From the NCBI GenBank assembly GCA_023630585.1, contig CM042562.1:4961684-5025683 (forward strand): a stretch of 64,000 nt of DNA, written 5' to 3'. How positions within the stretch are numbered: the stretch's first letter is position 1; each line of letters starts with the position of its first letter. Position numbers and translations under genes: made by a program. The stretch is from Cranoglanis bouderius (taxonomy: Eukaryota > Chordata > Actinopteri > Siluriformes > Cranoglanididae). Of the stretch, positions 13,777 to 33,858 are shown in pieces. The notes beneath the pieces are model-generated. The model searched no databases. It was not told the origin of the DNA and saw only the letters and a program-made list of their open reading frames with translations.

Positions 13777-14148
13777 CTTAAAAGAAACAAATTAAATAAA
13801 TGCAGCAGATGCATAAACAAAACATCACAACTTCCTAGTACTGTTAGCTGAAAGCATCATGTCATACATCATTACAGCTGTAATGAAAACTTTTTTTCTG
13901 GAATCCTCAGAATGTAACATTATATTATAAGATTATATTATATAAGATTACTTTACACACAGGAAAAATGAATCCAAATACACAAAGTAAGATAGAACAT
14001 AATCAAGATGTAACCCAATCAAATCAGATAATCTATTTAAATAAACTATAAGGTTTATCTACTATGAGGTTACGCTCAGTAATTGTCTTATAGTATTGCA
14101 TGTTTTACCTGAAGCAGAAATTGATGGTCCTCTGCACTCAAAGTACAT
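7351..14148 (-). CDS. plekhs1: PLEKHS1-like gene, copy A (complete long form, about 399 residues)
   Basis: Thirteen coding exons on the minus strand, phases consistent: 14109-14148 (ATG), 13232-13273, 12918-13021, 12679-12797, 11573-11707, 11226-11301, 11027-11107, 10326-10439, 10085-10191, 7955-8050, 7781-7873, 7508-7640, 7351-7410 (TAA). The N-terminal half is a PH domain: HSGYMYKSP at its start, KSWKRRYFVLS, TEREYFLIGE and the closing helix EMDEWFSAIFKAL. An acidic linker (SEEDEEDD) follows. The C-terminal exons read RLCVSN...HEGDQILAINDLL, matching the PDZ-like tail of mammalian PLEKHS1. PH domains usually bind phosphoinositides or other proteins at membranes; the exact role is little known. 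The start is inferred: exon 2 has two possible acceptors 5 bases apart, and only the downstream one joins to an ATG-led open frame. Some splice choices (end of exon 8/start of exon 9) are ambiguous but stay in frame. Confidence 0.88.
8450..8690 (+). mobile_element. L2-like LINE 3' tail fragment
   Basis: Ends in 'GCTCTGTACAAATAAAAATG' plus GAATTGAA, and carries 'GGGTTCCTTTTTTGAGTCTG'. The same family occurs in opposite orientation at 45055-45650. Non-coding, in an intron of PLEKHS1 copy A. Confidence 0.6.
9076..9235 (-). pseudogene. Remnants of the alternative short-tail exons in PLEKHS1 copy A
   Basis: Alignment by eye to copy B shows the two last exons of the short form (20393-20446 and 20152-20188) in decayed state here. 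About 30 bases of the terminal exon, including its stop, are deleted near 9101. Exon 10 has lost its acceptor and much of its sequence near 9200-9225. The polyadenylation region present in copies B and C is also missing. Copy A should therefore splice straight from exon 9 to the long-tail exons; the phases agree. Confidence 0.65.
10233..10306. repeat. (TG)n microsatellite just downstream of copy A exon 8
   Basis: About 37 TG units with one interruption; read as (CA)n in the sense of PLEKHS1 it begins some 20 bases after the exon 8 donor. The same tract lies at the same place in copy B. Confidence 0.95.
13038..13089. repeat. (TG)n microsatellite beside copy A exon 3
   Basis: About 26 TG units, about 17 bases from the exon 3 acceptor in the intron of copy A. 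In copy B the same position holds (A)n(TA)n instead. Confidence 0.95.
13724..13776. repeat. (TAA)n microsatellite in intron 1 of copy A
   Basis: About 17 TAA units. The orthologous tract in copy B (29746-29830) has gained an ATC run. Confidence 0.95.
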
Positions 14149-14548
14149 TCATCTAATGACACGGAGCACAAGCCAAATGCATCGAGTCATAGCTTGTTAC
14201 ATCATTACAGGGCAGGACTTCAGTGTTTGGAAGCAGTCCCTCCAGGTAAATATCAGATGTTTCTATTCACTCTAGACACGCAACGTATTTTTGTTTTCAG
14301 TTGTATACAAATGTATCTGCACTGAGTTTTCTTTTATACCTGGCTGTTATTTGATTGGTGCATGTATAAATGGGCTTTTCTAAATTCTTAAATGATGACA
14401 GGAGGAAATTAGTCACCAAAAGATTACATCCTCCTCCGAGAATCAAACATAAAAAAGGAGTGGCATGTAATAATTAGCCCAATTATATGATGACGGGAAT
14501 TCATGGGGAAAATTTAGCATGGGGAAAGGTATTGTAAATTACCATATA

Positions 14549-15650
14549 CAGTGGGGAAAAAAGTATTTGATCCCCTGCTGATTTTGTACGTTTGCCCACT
14601 GACAAAGAAATAATCAGTCTATAATTTTAATGGTAGGTATATTTTAACAGTGAGAGACAGAATAACAACAAAAAAAATCAAGGCTGGAATGGGCTACAAG
14701 ACCATCGCCAAGCAGCTTGGTGAGACAGTGACAACAGTTGGTGTGATAATTCGCAAATGGAAGAAACTGCCAGTCTCCCTCGGTCTGGGGCTCCATGCAA
14801 GATCTCACCTCGTGGAGTTTCAATGATCATGAGAACGGTGAGGAATCAGCCCAGAACTACACGGGAGGATCTTGTTAATGATCTCAAGGCAGCTGGGACC
14901 ATAGTCACCAAGAAAACAATTGGTAACACACTACGTCGTGAAGAACTGAAATCCTGCAGCGCCCACAAGGTCCCCCTGCTCAAGAAAACACATGTACAGG
15001 CCCGTCTGAAGTTTGCCTGAATGATTCAGAGGAGAACTGGGTGAAAGTGTTGTGGTCAGGTGTGGTCAGATCTCTTTGGCATCAACTCAACTCGCCGTGT
15101 TTGGAGGAGGAAGAATGCTGCCTATAACCCCAAGTCATAACACCATCCCCACCGTCAAACATGGAGGTGGGAACATTATGCTTTGGGGGTGTTTTTCTGC
15201 TAAGGGGACAGGACAACTGCACCGCATCAAAGGGACGATGGACGGGGCCATGTACCGTCCAATCTTGGGTGAGAACCTCCTTCCCTCAGCCAGGGCATTG
15301 AAAATGACCTTAATGACTTGGAGAGGATCTGCAAAGAGGAGTGGGACAAAATCCCTCCTGAGATGTGTGCAAACCTGGTGGCCAACTATAAGACACATCT
15401 GACCTCTGTTATTGCCAACAAGGGTTTTGCCACCAAGTACTAAGTCGAAGGGGTCAAATACTTATTTCCCTCATTAAAATGCAAATCAATTTATAACTTT
15501 TTTGAAATGCGTTTTTCTGGATTTTTTTGTTGTTATTCTGTCTGTCACTGTTAAAATACACCTACCATTAAAATTATAGACTGATAATTTCTTTGTCAGT
15601 CGGCAAATGTACAAAATCAGCAGGGGATCAAATACTTTTTTCCCCCACTG
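14549..15650 (+). mobile_element. Tc1-like DNA transposon with intact inverted ends, between PLEKHS1 copies A and B
   Basis: The left end CAGTGGGGAAAAAAGTATTT and the right end AAATACTTTTTTCCCCCACTG are inverted repeats, and each is flanked by TA, the Tc1/mariner target duplication. Sub-terminal inversions extend over roughly 120 bases. About 1.1 kb long, which is short for the family and fits internal deletion. Confidence 0.92.
14685..15440 (+). pseudogene. Broken Tc1-type transposase
   Basis: Pieces of a helix-turn-helix/DDE transposase appear in several frames: [20 protein letters not shown], then [14 protein letters not shown]...[12 protein letters not shown], then [18 protein letters not shown]. 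The central segment with the second catalytic aspartate is absent and frames shift at least twice. It cannot make an active enzyme. Confidence 0.85.
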
Positions 15651-15845
15651 TATAAGTCAGCTCGACATTTATAATTAAAAAGATTGTTCTACAACTATGC
15701 AATTGTTTCTTCTAAGTGAGTAATAATATGCATTACATATAACTAGAAATCACATTATTTATTATGTGGACCCATTAAATAAACAGCACACTTGGAAAGG
15801 TGCAGAACTCTGTGAAAAATGTTCATCCTGCTCCTGCTCCTGGAG

Positions 15846-16237
15846 ATAGTTAGTCTTCAGTAATACTCCGCGCGGAAGCGGACACAAAACGGGGTTTAAA
15901 TACAACAGGGTGATTAAAAACAAACGAGATCAAACACAAAACACCTGGAACCAATAATAAAGTAATAAACAGAAAACCAATGAAAGAACATGGGAGAAAA
16001 CATGACGTGAACCAAAACAAACGGACCAATAAGGAAGCGGGGGCAGATACATGACGTAAACCAAAAACAAACGAGCACATGGCAACGTAAACAAAACGGG
16101 AGTTCATGAATGCACAGTCCAGAGATTTTTATGAATAGCGCTCGCGCTACTCTTTATAGTGGCACGAAGCGTGGAATGCGGAAGTGCGCTACTTCGCTAG
16201 CCTCTGCTAGCAGCGTAGCGAGAGGGAGATTCTAACA
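15846..16237 (-). repeat. Truncated 3' LTR of the retroelement
   Basis: Matches 19322-19714 almost base for base, with a few differences, then stops abruptly at 15846, about 26 bases past the inferred transcription start. The remaining roughly 415 bases of the LTR are missing. Confidence 0.8.
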
Positions 16238-16349
16238 GAGCCCCCCCCAAAGGCGCGTCTCCCGAAGCGCCGAAAGTTCTGACTGTTCTGGCGGACCCGG
16301 GCCCCTGGGCAGGATCAGAACATCTGCCCCCCAGGACCCGAGGCTGGCG

Positions 16350-18035
16350 ATGATCAGTGTCCCGAGGCCAGAGCAGAGCTTGTCGGGTTGTCTCTTCGAA
16401 CTTGGTCGAGAACTTGGTCGAGAACTTGGAGCTGCGCGTGACCTGGTGTTTGGCCTGGATCTTGGAGCTGTGCGGGACTGGGTGCTTGGCCTGGATCTCG
16501 GAGCTGTACGTGACCTGGTGTTGGGCCTGGAACCCGGTCTGGAACCAGGGCTGGACTCAGATTTGGCACCTGGATTTGAGACAGACTCGGAGACAGACTT
16601 TGAAACAGACTGGGGAATATGACAGAGGACAGGACAGAAAACTGGACAGAGGATAGGACAGAGAACTGGGTAGAGAACTGGATAGTGAACGGGACTGGAA
16701 ACTGACCTAGAAATAGAATTGTAACCAAAATCAAAAATCAGACTCGGAACAGAACTGAAAACCTGACTCAAAGCTAAATTGGGAGCAGAGCTGGAAATTA
16801 AATTGGAACCAGAGCTGGAAATTGAAGTGGAACCAGAGCTGGAAATTGAAGTGGGAGCAGAACTAGAAATTGAAGTGGAAGCAGAGCTAGAAATTAAATG
16901 GGAGACAGGGCTGGAGACAGGGCTGGAGACAAAATCTGAAACTGGACTGGAAACTGAGCTAGGAAGGTAACTAGAGACAGAGGAGGAGACAGGAAAGGGA
17001 GCAGGATCGTGTACAGAACTGGAAACTAGGCTAGAGACAGCACTGTCAACAAAATCTAAAACCTGACTGGAAATGGAGCTGGAAACGGAGCTGGAAATGG
17101 AGCTGGCAATTAAATCAGTAACCGAGCTGAGAATTAAAGCAAAATGGGGTTGGAAACAGGGTTGGGAACAGGGTTGGGAACAGAGTTGGGAACAGGACTG
17201 GGAACAGGACTAGGGGCAAACTTAGAAGCTGAGTCGGAAAGTGGACTGGAACCTGGATTGGGAATTGGCCTTGAAAAAACACCAGAAACTGGACTGTGAA
17301 CTAAGCTAGGAACAGGATTGGGACTTGGACTAGAAACTGGCTTTGGGCATAGGCTGAGGCATGGACTGGGATCTGGTTTTGGACCTGGATTTGGCTTAAG
17401 ACATAAACCTGGACAGGAGTTGGACTAGGACTTAATTTTGGGCTAAAACATGAGCTAGAACTTGGAAAGGTCATCCCGTGGACCTCAAACACAGACTTGA
17501 CTTGAGAAGAGGTCATCCCTTGGACCTCTGACATGAACTTGGCTTGGGAAGAGGTCATCCCGTGGACCTCTGATGGGAACTTGGCTTGGGAAGAGGTCAT
17601 GCTGTGGACCTCTGACATGAACTTGGCTTGGGAAGAGGTCATCCCGTGGACCTCTGACGTGAACTTGACTTGAGAAGAGGTCATCCTGTGGACCTCTGGC
17701 ATGAGCAAGACAGGTGAGGAGGTTTCCTCGTGAACTTCTGGCAGGAACGTGGCTTGGGCGGAGTTCTCCTCGTGGACCTCCGGTATGAGCAGGACAGGAG
17801 AGGAGGTTTCCTCTTGAACCTCTGGCAGGAACGTGGCTTGGGCGGGGGTCTCCTCGTGGACCGCCGGGATGAGCAGGACAGGAGATGAGGTTTCCTCTTG
17901 AACCTCTGGCAGGAACGTGGCTGGGTGGAGGTCTCCTCACAGACCTCTGGCGGGAACAGGACTGGAGTGGAGGTTTCCTCATGAACCTCCAAGAGCAGCT
18001 CAGCTGAAGGGACCTCCTGCTGGGTCTCTGGCTGG
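16350..18035 (-). repeat. Tandem-repeat coding-like tail of the retroelement
   Basis: Three blocks of imperfect repeats. 17460-18035 has units of about 13-28 residues on the minus strand (PEVHEETSSPVLL, SEVHGMTSSQAKF). 16620-17400 has a short period around 'GGAACCAGAGCTGGAAATTG'. 16370-16560 has about 60-base units around 'CTTGGAGCTGTGCGGGACTG'. Minus-strand frames are open over long stretches but shift and carry stops, so a decayed repetitive protein is likely. Not a satellite: it lies wholly inside the LTR element. Confidence 0.7.
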
Positions 18036-18037
18036 AG

Positions 18038-18889
18038 CTAGGGGCTGGAGGTTGCCACATTAACCTCCAGGAGCAGCTCTGCTGAGGAGACCTCCGGCTG
18101 GGCCTCCTGCTGGAGCTCGGGGCTGGAGGTTTCCATGTTAACCTCCAGGGGCAGCTCCGCTGATGAGACCTCCTGCTGGGCCCCCTGCTGCAGCTCAGGG
18201 CTGGAGGTTGCCCTGTTAACCTCCAGGTGGCGCTCCACTGGGGAGACCTCCTGCTGGGCCTCCTGCTGGAGCTCTGGGGGTGCCCACCTGTGGAGCCGTT
18301 TATGCACCCACCAGCCTCCCTTGAAACAGGCTTGAGAGCAGAAGTAGCTGCTCCTTACTCCCTGTTTCCTACTGGTGGGGCACTGTAGGCTGGCTGGTCG
18401 GGTGCATCCCTCGGTGGCGCACTTCTGGGTCCGGAGTTGAGAGGTGCAGGCTGCCATATTAGCCCGCTCCCTCTCATAGTGGTCCAAGAATGACTGGCCC
18501 GGTTCACCGGGCAGGTGCACCTTGTTCAGGAAGGCTCTTATGTCAGGCTCAAATTCTGGGCTCCCTAATTCCTGTATCAGGAGCACCACGAAACCCAAAG
18601 CTGTGGCCAGTTCGGTGTATCCACTGGCGAGGTGGGTCTCCGCTCACCAGCGGGCTGAGCCGACCAAACGGGACAGGAGGAACCACGCCCATTGTTCCTC
18701 ACTGGGCTTGGGGTCCTTTAGGCTCATGAAATATCCTTGGGCCTGCCAGAGAAAATATTGGGGATAAATGGAGAAACCATTGTAAGCCGGAGGAGGAGGA
18801 ATGCAGGCCCACTGGGAGAAGGAGACTGAGTCAAATGGAGGAACAAAAGCTGGGGCGCAGGGTGCCCTAATTTTCCCCGCTGCATCCAT
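18038..18889 (-). pseudogene. Gag-like protein fused to a METAP1-type zinc finger; one in-frame stop
   Basis: ATG at 18889, 18 bases after the LTR. The first part looks like a retroelement capsid (PKPSEEQWAWFLLSRLVGSA..., then FLNKVHLPGEPGQSFLDHYE). It continues in the same frame, apart from one stop codon near 18644-18646, into CATEGC-x5-LQCPT-x5-G-x3-SYFCSQACFKGGW-x3-HKRLHR. That closely matches the N-terminal C6H2 finger of methionine aminopeptidase 1, which docks the enzyme to ribosomes, though one cysteine of CPTC is serine here. After it come three or four tandem units of about 26-28 residues (ELQQEAQQEVS...LEVN.ATSSP), then a stop at 18038-18040. The capsid call is tentative; the zinc-finger call is strong. 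Confidence 0.75.
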
Positions 18890-18895
18890 TTTTAG

Positions 18896-18905
18896 GCGGA
18901 GTATT
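18896..18905 (-). promoter_or_regulatory. Candidate self-priming primer-binding site
   Basis: One base after the 5' LTR the minus strand reads AATACTCCGC. The same ten bases are the exact reverse complement of GCGGAGTATT at 19338-19347 (minus strand) within the LTR, where the transcript probably begins. Tf1 and vertebrate sushi elements prime reverse transcription by folding the 5' end of their own RNA onto such a site instead of using a tRNA. Confidence 0.65.
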
Positions 18906-18906
18906 C

Positions 18907-19714
18907 TGTTACGTGACTGGAAGGAAGGAAGCAGGATGCACTCGCAGGGGAAATAGTCAGTTTATTAGGGACACCAAGGAATATTCAAAAGTAACAGAAC
19001 ATTCAAAAATAAAGGAACATATATTCATAAGGGGGAAAGGCAACGCACCAGCAGGGTTAGAAAAGGAAAACAGTCTAACAAAAATCCACAAATAAACAAG
19101 GCAATATTCCAAAAAATGACAGGGCAGTAATTCCAAAAAGGCAAGGCAATAATCCAAAAAACTCACAGGGGAATAATCCAAAAACTGGCACGGTGGTATT
19201 CCCAAAAATGGCAAGGTAAACATCCAAGAAGTCACGAGGCAATAATCCAAAGTCTAGGAAACGCTTGGAAAGTAAAAACATGGAGGAATCTACAATTCCT
19301 TATCTTTACTCAACTGTACTCATAGTTAGTCTTCATTAATACTCCGCACGGAAGCGGACACAAAACGGGGTTTAAATACAACAGGGTAATTAAAAACAAA
19401 CGAGATCAAACACAAAACACCTGGAACCAATAATAAAGCAATAAACAGAAAACCAATGAAAGAATATGGGAGGAAACATGACGTGAACCAAAACAAAATG
19501 GACCAATAAGGAAGCGGGGGCAGATACATGACGTAAACCAAAAACAAATGAGCACATGGCAACGTTAACAAAACGGGAGTTCATGAATGCACAGTCCAGA
19601 GATTTTTATGAATAGCGCTCATGCTACTCTTTATAGTAGCACGAAGTGTGGAATGCAGAAGTGCGCTACTTCGCTAGCCTCAGCTAGCAGCATAGCGAGA
19701 GGGAGATTCTAACA
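18907..19714 (-). repeat. 5' LTR of the retroelement (808 bases)
   Basis: Read on the minus strand it starts TGTTAGAATC and ends CACGTAACA. Its first 393 bases (19322-19714) repeat as the truncated 3' LTR. It contains an AATAAA (minus strand, 18961-18966) near the end and a run of diverged repeats of TTTTTGGATTATTGCC in the U5-like half. Confidence 0.8.
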
Positions 19715-20024
19715 CTAGCTTTGACCTCTGTCTCAGTTTTGGATCTCAATTAGGAATTTAGTGAAGATAACCCTCCCTGCTTGTGTGGTACAACCTGCAT
19801 TGGGTTATCTCCAAAAACTGTTCAGAAAGTGCTGGCAAGACACAAATATGTAGTACAAAAAGAAAAGCAAAACAAAACTAAACCAACCAACCAACCAAAC
19901 AAACAACAACAAAAAAACCACCCAGGGATATCCTCCACACACTGCATGTTGTGAGTCATTTTTAAACGCCAGTTTTTGATTTTTTTAAGTTTCACAAAAG
20001 AGATCACATAGAAAGAGATCTGGC
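19715..20024. other. Gap between the LTR element and the 3' end of PLEKHS1 copy B
   Basis: No gene. From about 19918 it matches 30598-30700 downstream of copy C, so it is the shared flank just past the polyadenylation site and one end of the duplicated unit. Confidence 0.6.
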
Positions 20025-20030
20025 TTTATT
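20025..20030 (-). promoter_or_regulatory. Polyadenylation signal of PLEKHS1 copy B
   Basis: Minus-strand AATAAA about 120 bases past the short-form stop codon at 20152. The equivalent signal is kept in copy C at 30695-30700. Confidence 0.65.
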
Positions 20031-20151
20031 CACATATAAATGTACAAACAACCTGCTGAATAAGCGTGACCAGTTAGTGTGACCAGCTATCAGCTTTTAA
20101 AATACAGGACAAGCTGTTCAAACTAGTAGAGTTAACTACCCCCTCTTTACT

Positions 20152-30231
<10,080 letters not shown>

Positions 30232-30694
30232 TCATCTAATGACACGGAGCACAAGCCAAATGCATCGAGTCATAGCTTGTTACATCATTACAGGGCAGGA
30301 CTTGGAAGCAGTCCCTCCAGGTAAATATCAGATGTTTCTATTCACTCTAGATGTGTGCAACGTATTTTTGTTTTCAGTTGTATACAAATATATCTGCACT
30401 GAGTTTTCTTTTATGCCTGGCTGTTGTTTGACTGGGTATGTGTGCATGTATAAATGGGCTTTTCTAAATTCTTAAATGATGACAGTAGTAAGTTAGTCAC
30501 CAAAAGATTACTTCCTCCTCCGAGAATCAAACATTAAAAAAGGAGTGCCATGGCAAAAAAAAAAAAAAAAAAAATTAATAAAATAAAATAAAAACACACC
30601 CAGGGATATCCTCCACACACTGCATGTTGTGAGTCATTTTTAAACACCAGTTTTAAAAAAAAGTTTCACAAAAGAGATCATATAGGTGAGATCT
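30232..30694. other. Intergenic segment between PLEKHS1 copies B and C; duplication junction
   Basis: The right flank of copy B (to about 30545) resembles the right flank of copy A (14149-14465). A 19-base A run at 30556 is followed from 30598 by the copy C downstream region, which matches 19918-20150. So the boundary of the duplicated unit falls at about 30545-30598. No other gene. Confidence 0.6.
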
Positions 30695-30700
30695 TTTATT
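30695..30700 (-). promoter_or_regulatory. Polyadenylation signal downstream of PLEKHS1 copy C
   Basis: Minus-strand AATAAA in the same context as the copy B signal at 20025. Confidence 0.55.
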
Positions 30701-31580
30701 CACATAAAAATGAACAAACAACCTGCTGAATAAGCGTGACCAGTTAGTGTGAACAGATACCAGCTTCTAAAATACAGGACAAGCTGCTCAAACAAGAACT
30801 GGTATAAAGAGCTGGTATAAGAATAGAGAATAAAGAGCTGGTATAAAGGGTCTTTTTGCTTGTTACTGCTACTAATCCTCCATTGTAGAAGTCATTTTAA
30901 GAAAATAACAAAATCTCAAACATTTGTTAATCAATTTGTCAGTTATAAGGAAAGATGGTCTACCAGCTTGAACAGCTAAGCCTTTTTGGTCCGACAAAGC
31001 TTTACTTTTCAGTAGGGTATAATCTGTTTTGGATCAGATGGTCCAATGGTGACACATTAGCATGTCTTAATTATATATAGAGAGTAATGGGAATCTCTAG
31101 ACAGTAAGATTCATTACCTAAAGCTGATTTTCAGCTCATTTCAGATGCAGACACTGAGACCATTGAATATGAGACATAATCAATCATAGCAAACAGTATT
31201 TTAATAAATAGAATATATACTGTATATGACAATAATGATCTTTTCCTAATTATTTTAATTCTGTTTTTACTTATGCTATCTTGAATTATTTGTATCATAA
31301 TCCTGTGATCATATCTTAGTTCATCACACGGTTTTGGATCCTTGGTAGAAACACACATAAATACATTTGGATATTTCATAGTCATGCATTGTTATAGAGA
31401 CTACCAGTTTTTTCCCTAACATATTTGATTGATGAGTTACTTATTCATGATTATCATTGTTAATATTACTGTAACCATGTAGCTAAACCCAGTGACCTAA
31501 ATACTCAAATCGTTTCAGAACATGCACACACATGGGCATCTTCTGGGACTCTTTTCTTCAGCTTGCCTTCACTTCACCTT

Positions 31581-31609
31581 AGTGACCAAAAAAAAAAAAA
31601 AAAAAAAAA
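31581..31609. repeat. Poly(A) run
   Basis: A run of 24 A on the plus strand (poly-T in the sense of PLEKHS1 copy C), in its 3' flank. Confidence 0.9.
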
Positions 31610-31648
31610 AACCAGACAAAGCAGAAAGAGAGAAGTATGAGCACATAA

Positions 31649-31717
31649 TTAAATGATCTTGTACTTGTTCATGTCCATGTAGTTGCTTCTGCATTCTGTG
31701 TCTTCTCCATAAATACA

Positions 31718-31798
<81 letters not shown>

Positions 31799-33858
31799 TG
31801 TGTGTGTGCATGTGTGTATGTGTGCCAAAGGGTTTCCTTTTGTTTACTGTAGTTAAGATTAAAGTTAGGTTTATATAATTGTAGCTCAGCATTAATTAGC
31901 TAAATAATTATAAATAATTAACTCATTATTAACTAATAAGTAAAAATTTGGCAATTATGTCAATGGAAGGTCTTGAAAAGGATAATAAGATGCGTGTACA
32001 TGGTGCCTACCTACTCCTTTTTCATGTTGATCTTCTTTGGTTGAGGGCCTGTCAGAGTCTGAACTTGCATCTAGTCTCCACTCAATCCTCTATAACCTCA
32101 ATACAGTATGTCATGTTATTACATTATACTCTATTATACAATTATGGTAGTAACAAATACAAAGCATTTAGAATGAGGAAAAATAAACACACCTGGTCTG
32201 TCTTTAGTGAATTTGGAGGTGCACTGATGTCTCTGATTCTCCCGGTTTCCTAAATCGCATGAAGTAATGTAGAGACAATAAGCATTTGCACATTATTGCC
32301 TCCAAGTACAGTATTTGTACAGCATAGTGCTAAACTAAAAGCACAACAGAAGTGTGTTTTCTGAAGCGCTGGGAAACTCTACCTTAGGATCAAGCAGTTT
32401 GTGTGGACGATTATTCATAGCATCATATAAGGCTTTGAACCACCTTTCAATCTCTAAACTGAAGAGAAATTATATGTGCAAACAAATAAAAATCAGAGCG
32501 AGGAGTACACATGTAAAATGAAAAAAACAAACAAAAAAACAAACAAACAAACAAACAGTGTAGATCAATATGTCTAGACTTCCTCCTAATCAATCAAGCC
32601 AGCAGATATTGCTGCCCTAATATAACGATAGTGAATACTGGAGCCTTCAGAATACTGTGACCTTAACTTGTTTGCCAGTTGCTTTTAATCATATGACTTG
32701 TATCATTAGGTTGCATGAAAAAAAAAAAAAACTCTGTAAAATATAATTTGCCAATACATGCTTAATATAAATGAGGTTTTAATCATTTGAAACCTTTTGA
32801 TTCAGCTAAATTAGGACAATCTACTTTTGTTCATATTTGATTCTGAGCTCTCACACATGTATGAAGTAAAACTTACAACTAATTTGATTGATATATTTGG
32901 TTATTCCTAGGGATCTAAACAAGGAAAAATAATTTTGTTCATTCAGCTCACACCTGGTTTCCCCAATGAGAAAATATTCTCTGTCAGCCACTTTCATAAA
33001 CAGAACACAGGATGGAGAGCACCTGAAATTTTCATGGACCCATTTCCACATAGAGTGGCTCTCAGGATTCAGAAACATCGATGAGACCCTGAAAGACAGC
33101 AGATGTTCAAAAATCATTTTTACTTATAGCTGTTGACTTATTGTCGATTCTCAGAATGTTTATTCAGAAAGCTGCACATACTGAGACAGATCAATGGCTC
33201 CAAGTGTTTCACTTGTTTTCATTTCTTCACTTTTAAAATATTTAAGCTGGCATTTAATTTTACTTTTCTTCAGAAGAACAAAATACCTCCTCTTCCATGA
33301 TTTCTGCAATGGTGGCAGATAAAGACAAAGCAAGATTATTTGGTACAGTTTAATAACATAGAGCTTAGAAATCCTACAATGATTTCTGCTTTTTAAAGCA
33401 CTCTGTCAAGAACATTTACCTGTAATTTAAACAGACTTGCTTGGGGGGACTTGTACAGGTAACCAGCATATAACTCCTCCTTATCTCCACCTACAGGTAC
33501 ATTGTAATAAATTTTAATTAGCAATATTTACCACAAGAAAGTGAATGCATCTTCAGTCAGCACATTTCTGGACTGAAGATAATTTAAAGGCATTAAAGGC
33601 ATTTAAAGGCTATATTTAAAGGCTATATTTAAAGGCTATTAAAAGCATTTCATGCTTACCCAATGCCATTTCTCAGTTCTGTAGAACAATGCAGTGTTGA
33701 AGTAGTTTGTGTATGTGGCTGGCTGAAAAACATCAGGATTAGCTACATGACATGACAATTCCTGGCACTGAAAAGGTTTCCAGCTCTTATTTCAGTCCAA
33801 GAAAAATGCTAACAATGCTGCTTTACCTGATGCAGATGGTCCTCGCTGTTGTGAACAT
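31649..33858 (-). CDS. PLEKHS1-like gene, copy C (diverged; 5' end does not assemble cleanly)
   Basis: Exons on the minus strand: 33827-33858?, 33660-33722, 33420-33490, 33182-33303, 32954-33088, 32383-32458, 32193-32249, 32011-32089, 31649-31701 (TAA). They encode a PH domain with the same landmarks (AGYLYKSPQASLF, KSWKRRYFVLLKK, DREYFLIGETR, IERWFKALYDAM) and the linker end SNYMDMNKYK shared with A and B. The long tail is absent. From exon 3 on, phases fit. Exon 3 has CTAA where copies A and B have the CTAG acceptor; using the next AG (33491-33492) shortens it, and exons 1-2 then do not join in frame. So C may use another start or be a decaying copy. Exon 4 has one extra codon. Confidence 0.7.
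31719..31830. repeat. (TG)n microsatellite before the last exon of copy C
   Basis: Long TG tract with a few interruptions; in gene sense it is (CA)n ending about 17 bases before the terminal exon acceptor. Confidence 0.95.

Larger units (their letters stand above)
15846..19714 (-). mobile_element. Tf1/sushi-like LTR retroelement with a captured host zinc finger; no pol seen
   Basis: Minus-strand element. A full 5' LTR (18907-19714), a 10-base primer site (18896-18905), a gag-like frame starting at 18889, a long repetitive tail region, a G-rich tract (16238-16250) that may be the polypurine tract, and a truncated 3' LTR (15846-16237). I found no reverse transcriptase, RNase H or integrase motif, so the element is presumably non-autonomous. 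It sits in the gap between PLEKHS1 copies A and B. Because the 3' LTR is cut short, no target-site duplication can be checked. Confidence 0.8.

Noticed and set aside
16779..16970. Plus-strand frame rich in ELEIEVEPELEIE repeats
   Set aside because: It lies antisense within the tandem-repeat part of the minus-strand retroelement; no start context or partner exons.
16370..18300. Regular repeats that might suggest a CRISPR array or satellite
   Set aside because: Units are imperfect, lack unique spacers of constant length and sit wholly inside an LTR element in a vertebrate genome.
18038..18598. A host METAP1 gene or processed pseudogene in its own right
   Set aside because: Only the N-terminal finger is present, in frame with gag-like sequence between LTRs; the peptidase domain is absent.
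19322..19714. Taking the 393-base direct repeat as the whole LTR
   Set aside because: The right copy continues to 18907 with a poly(A) signal and a proper CA end next to the primer site, so the shared part is only U3 and the start of R.
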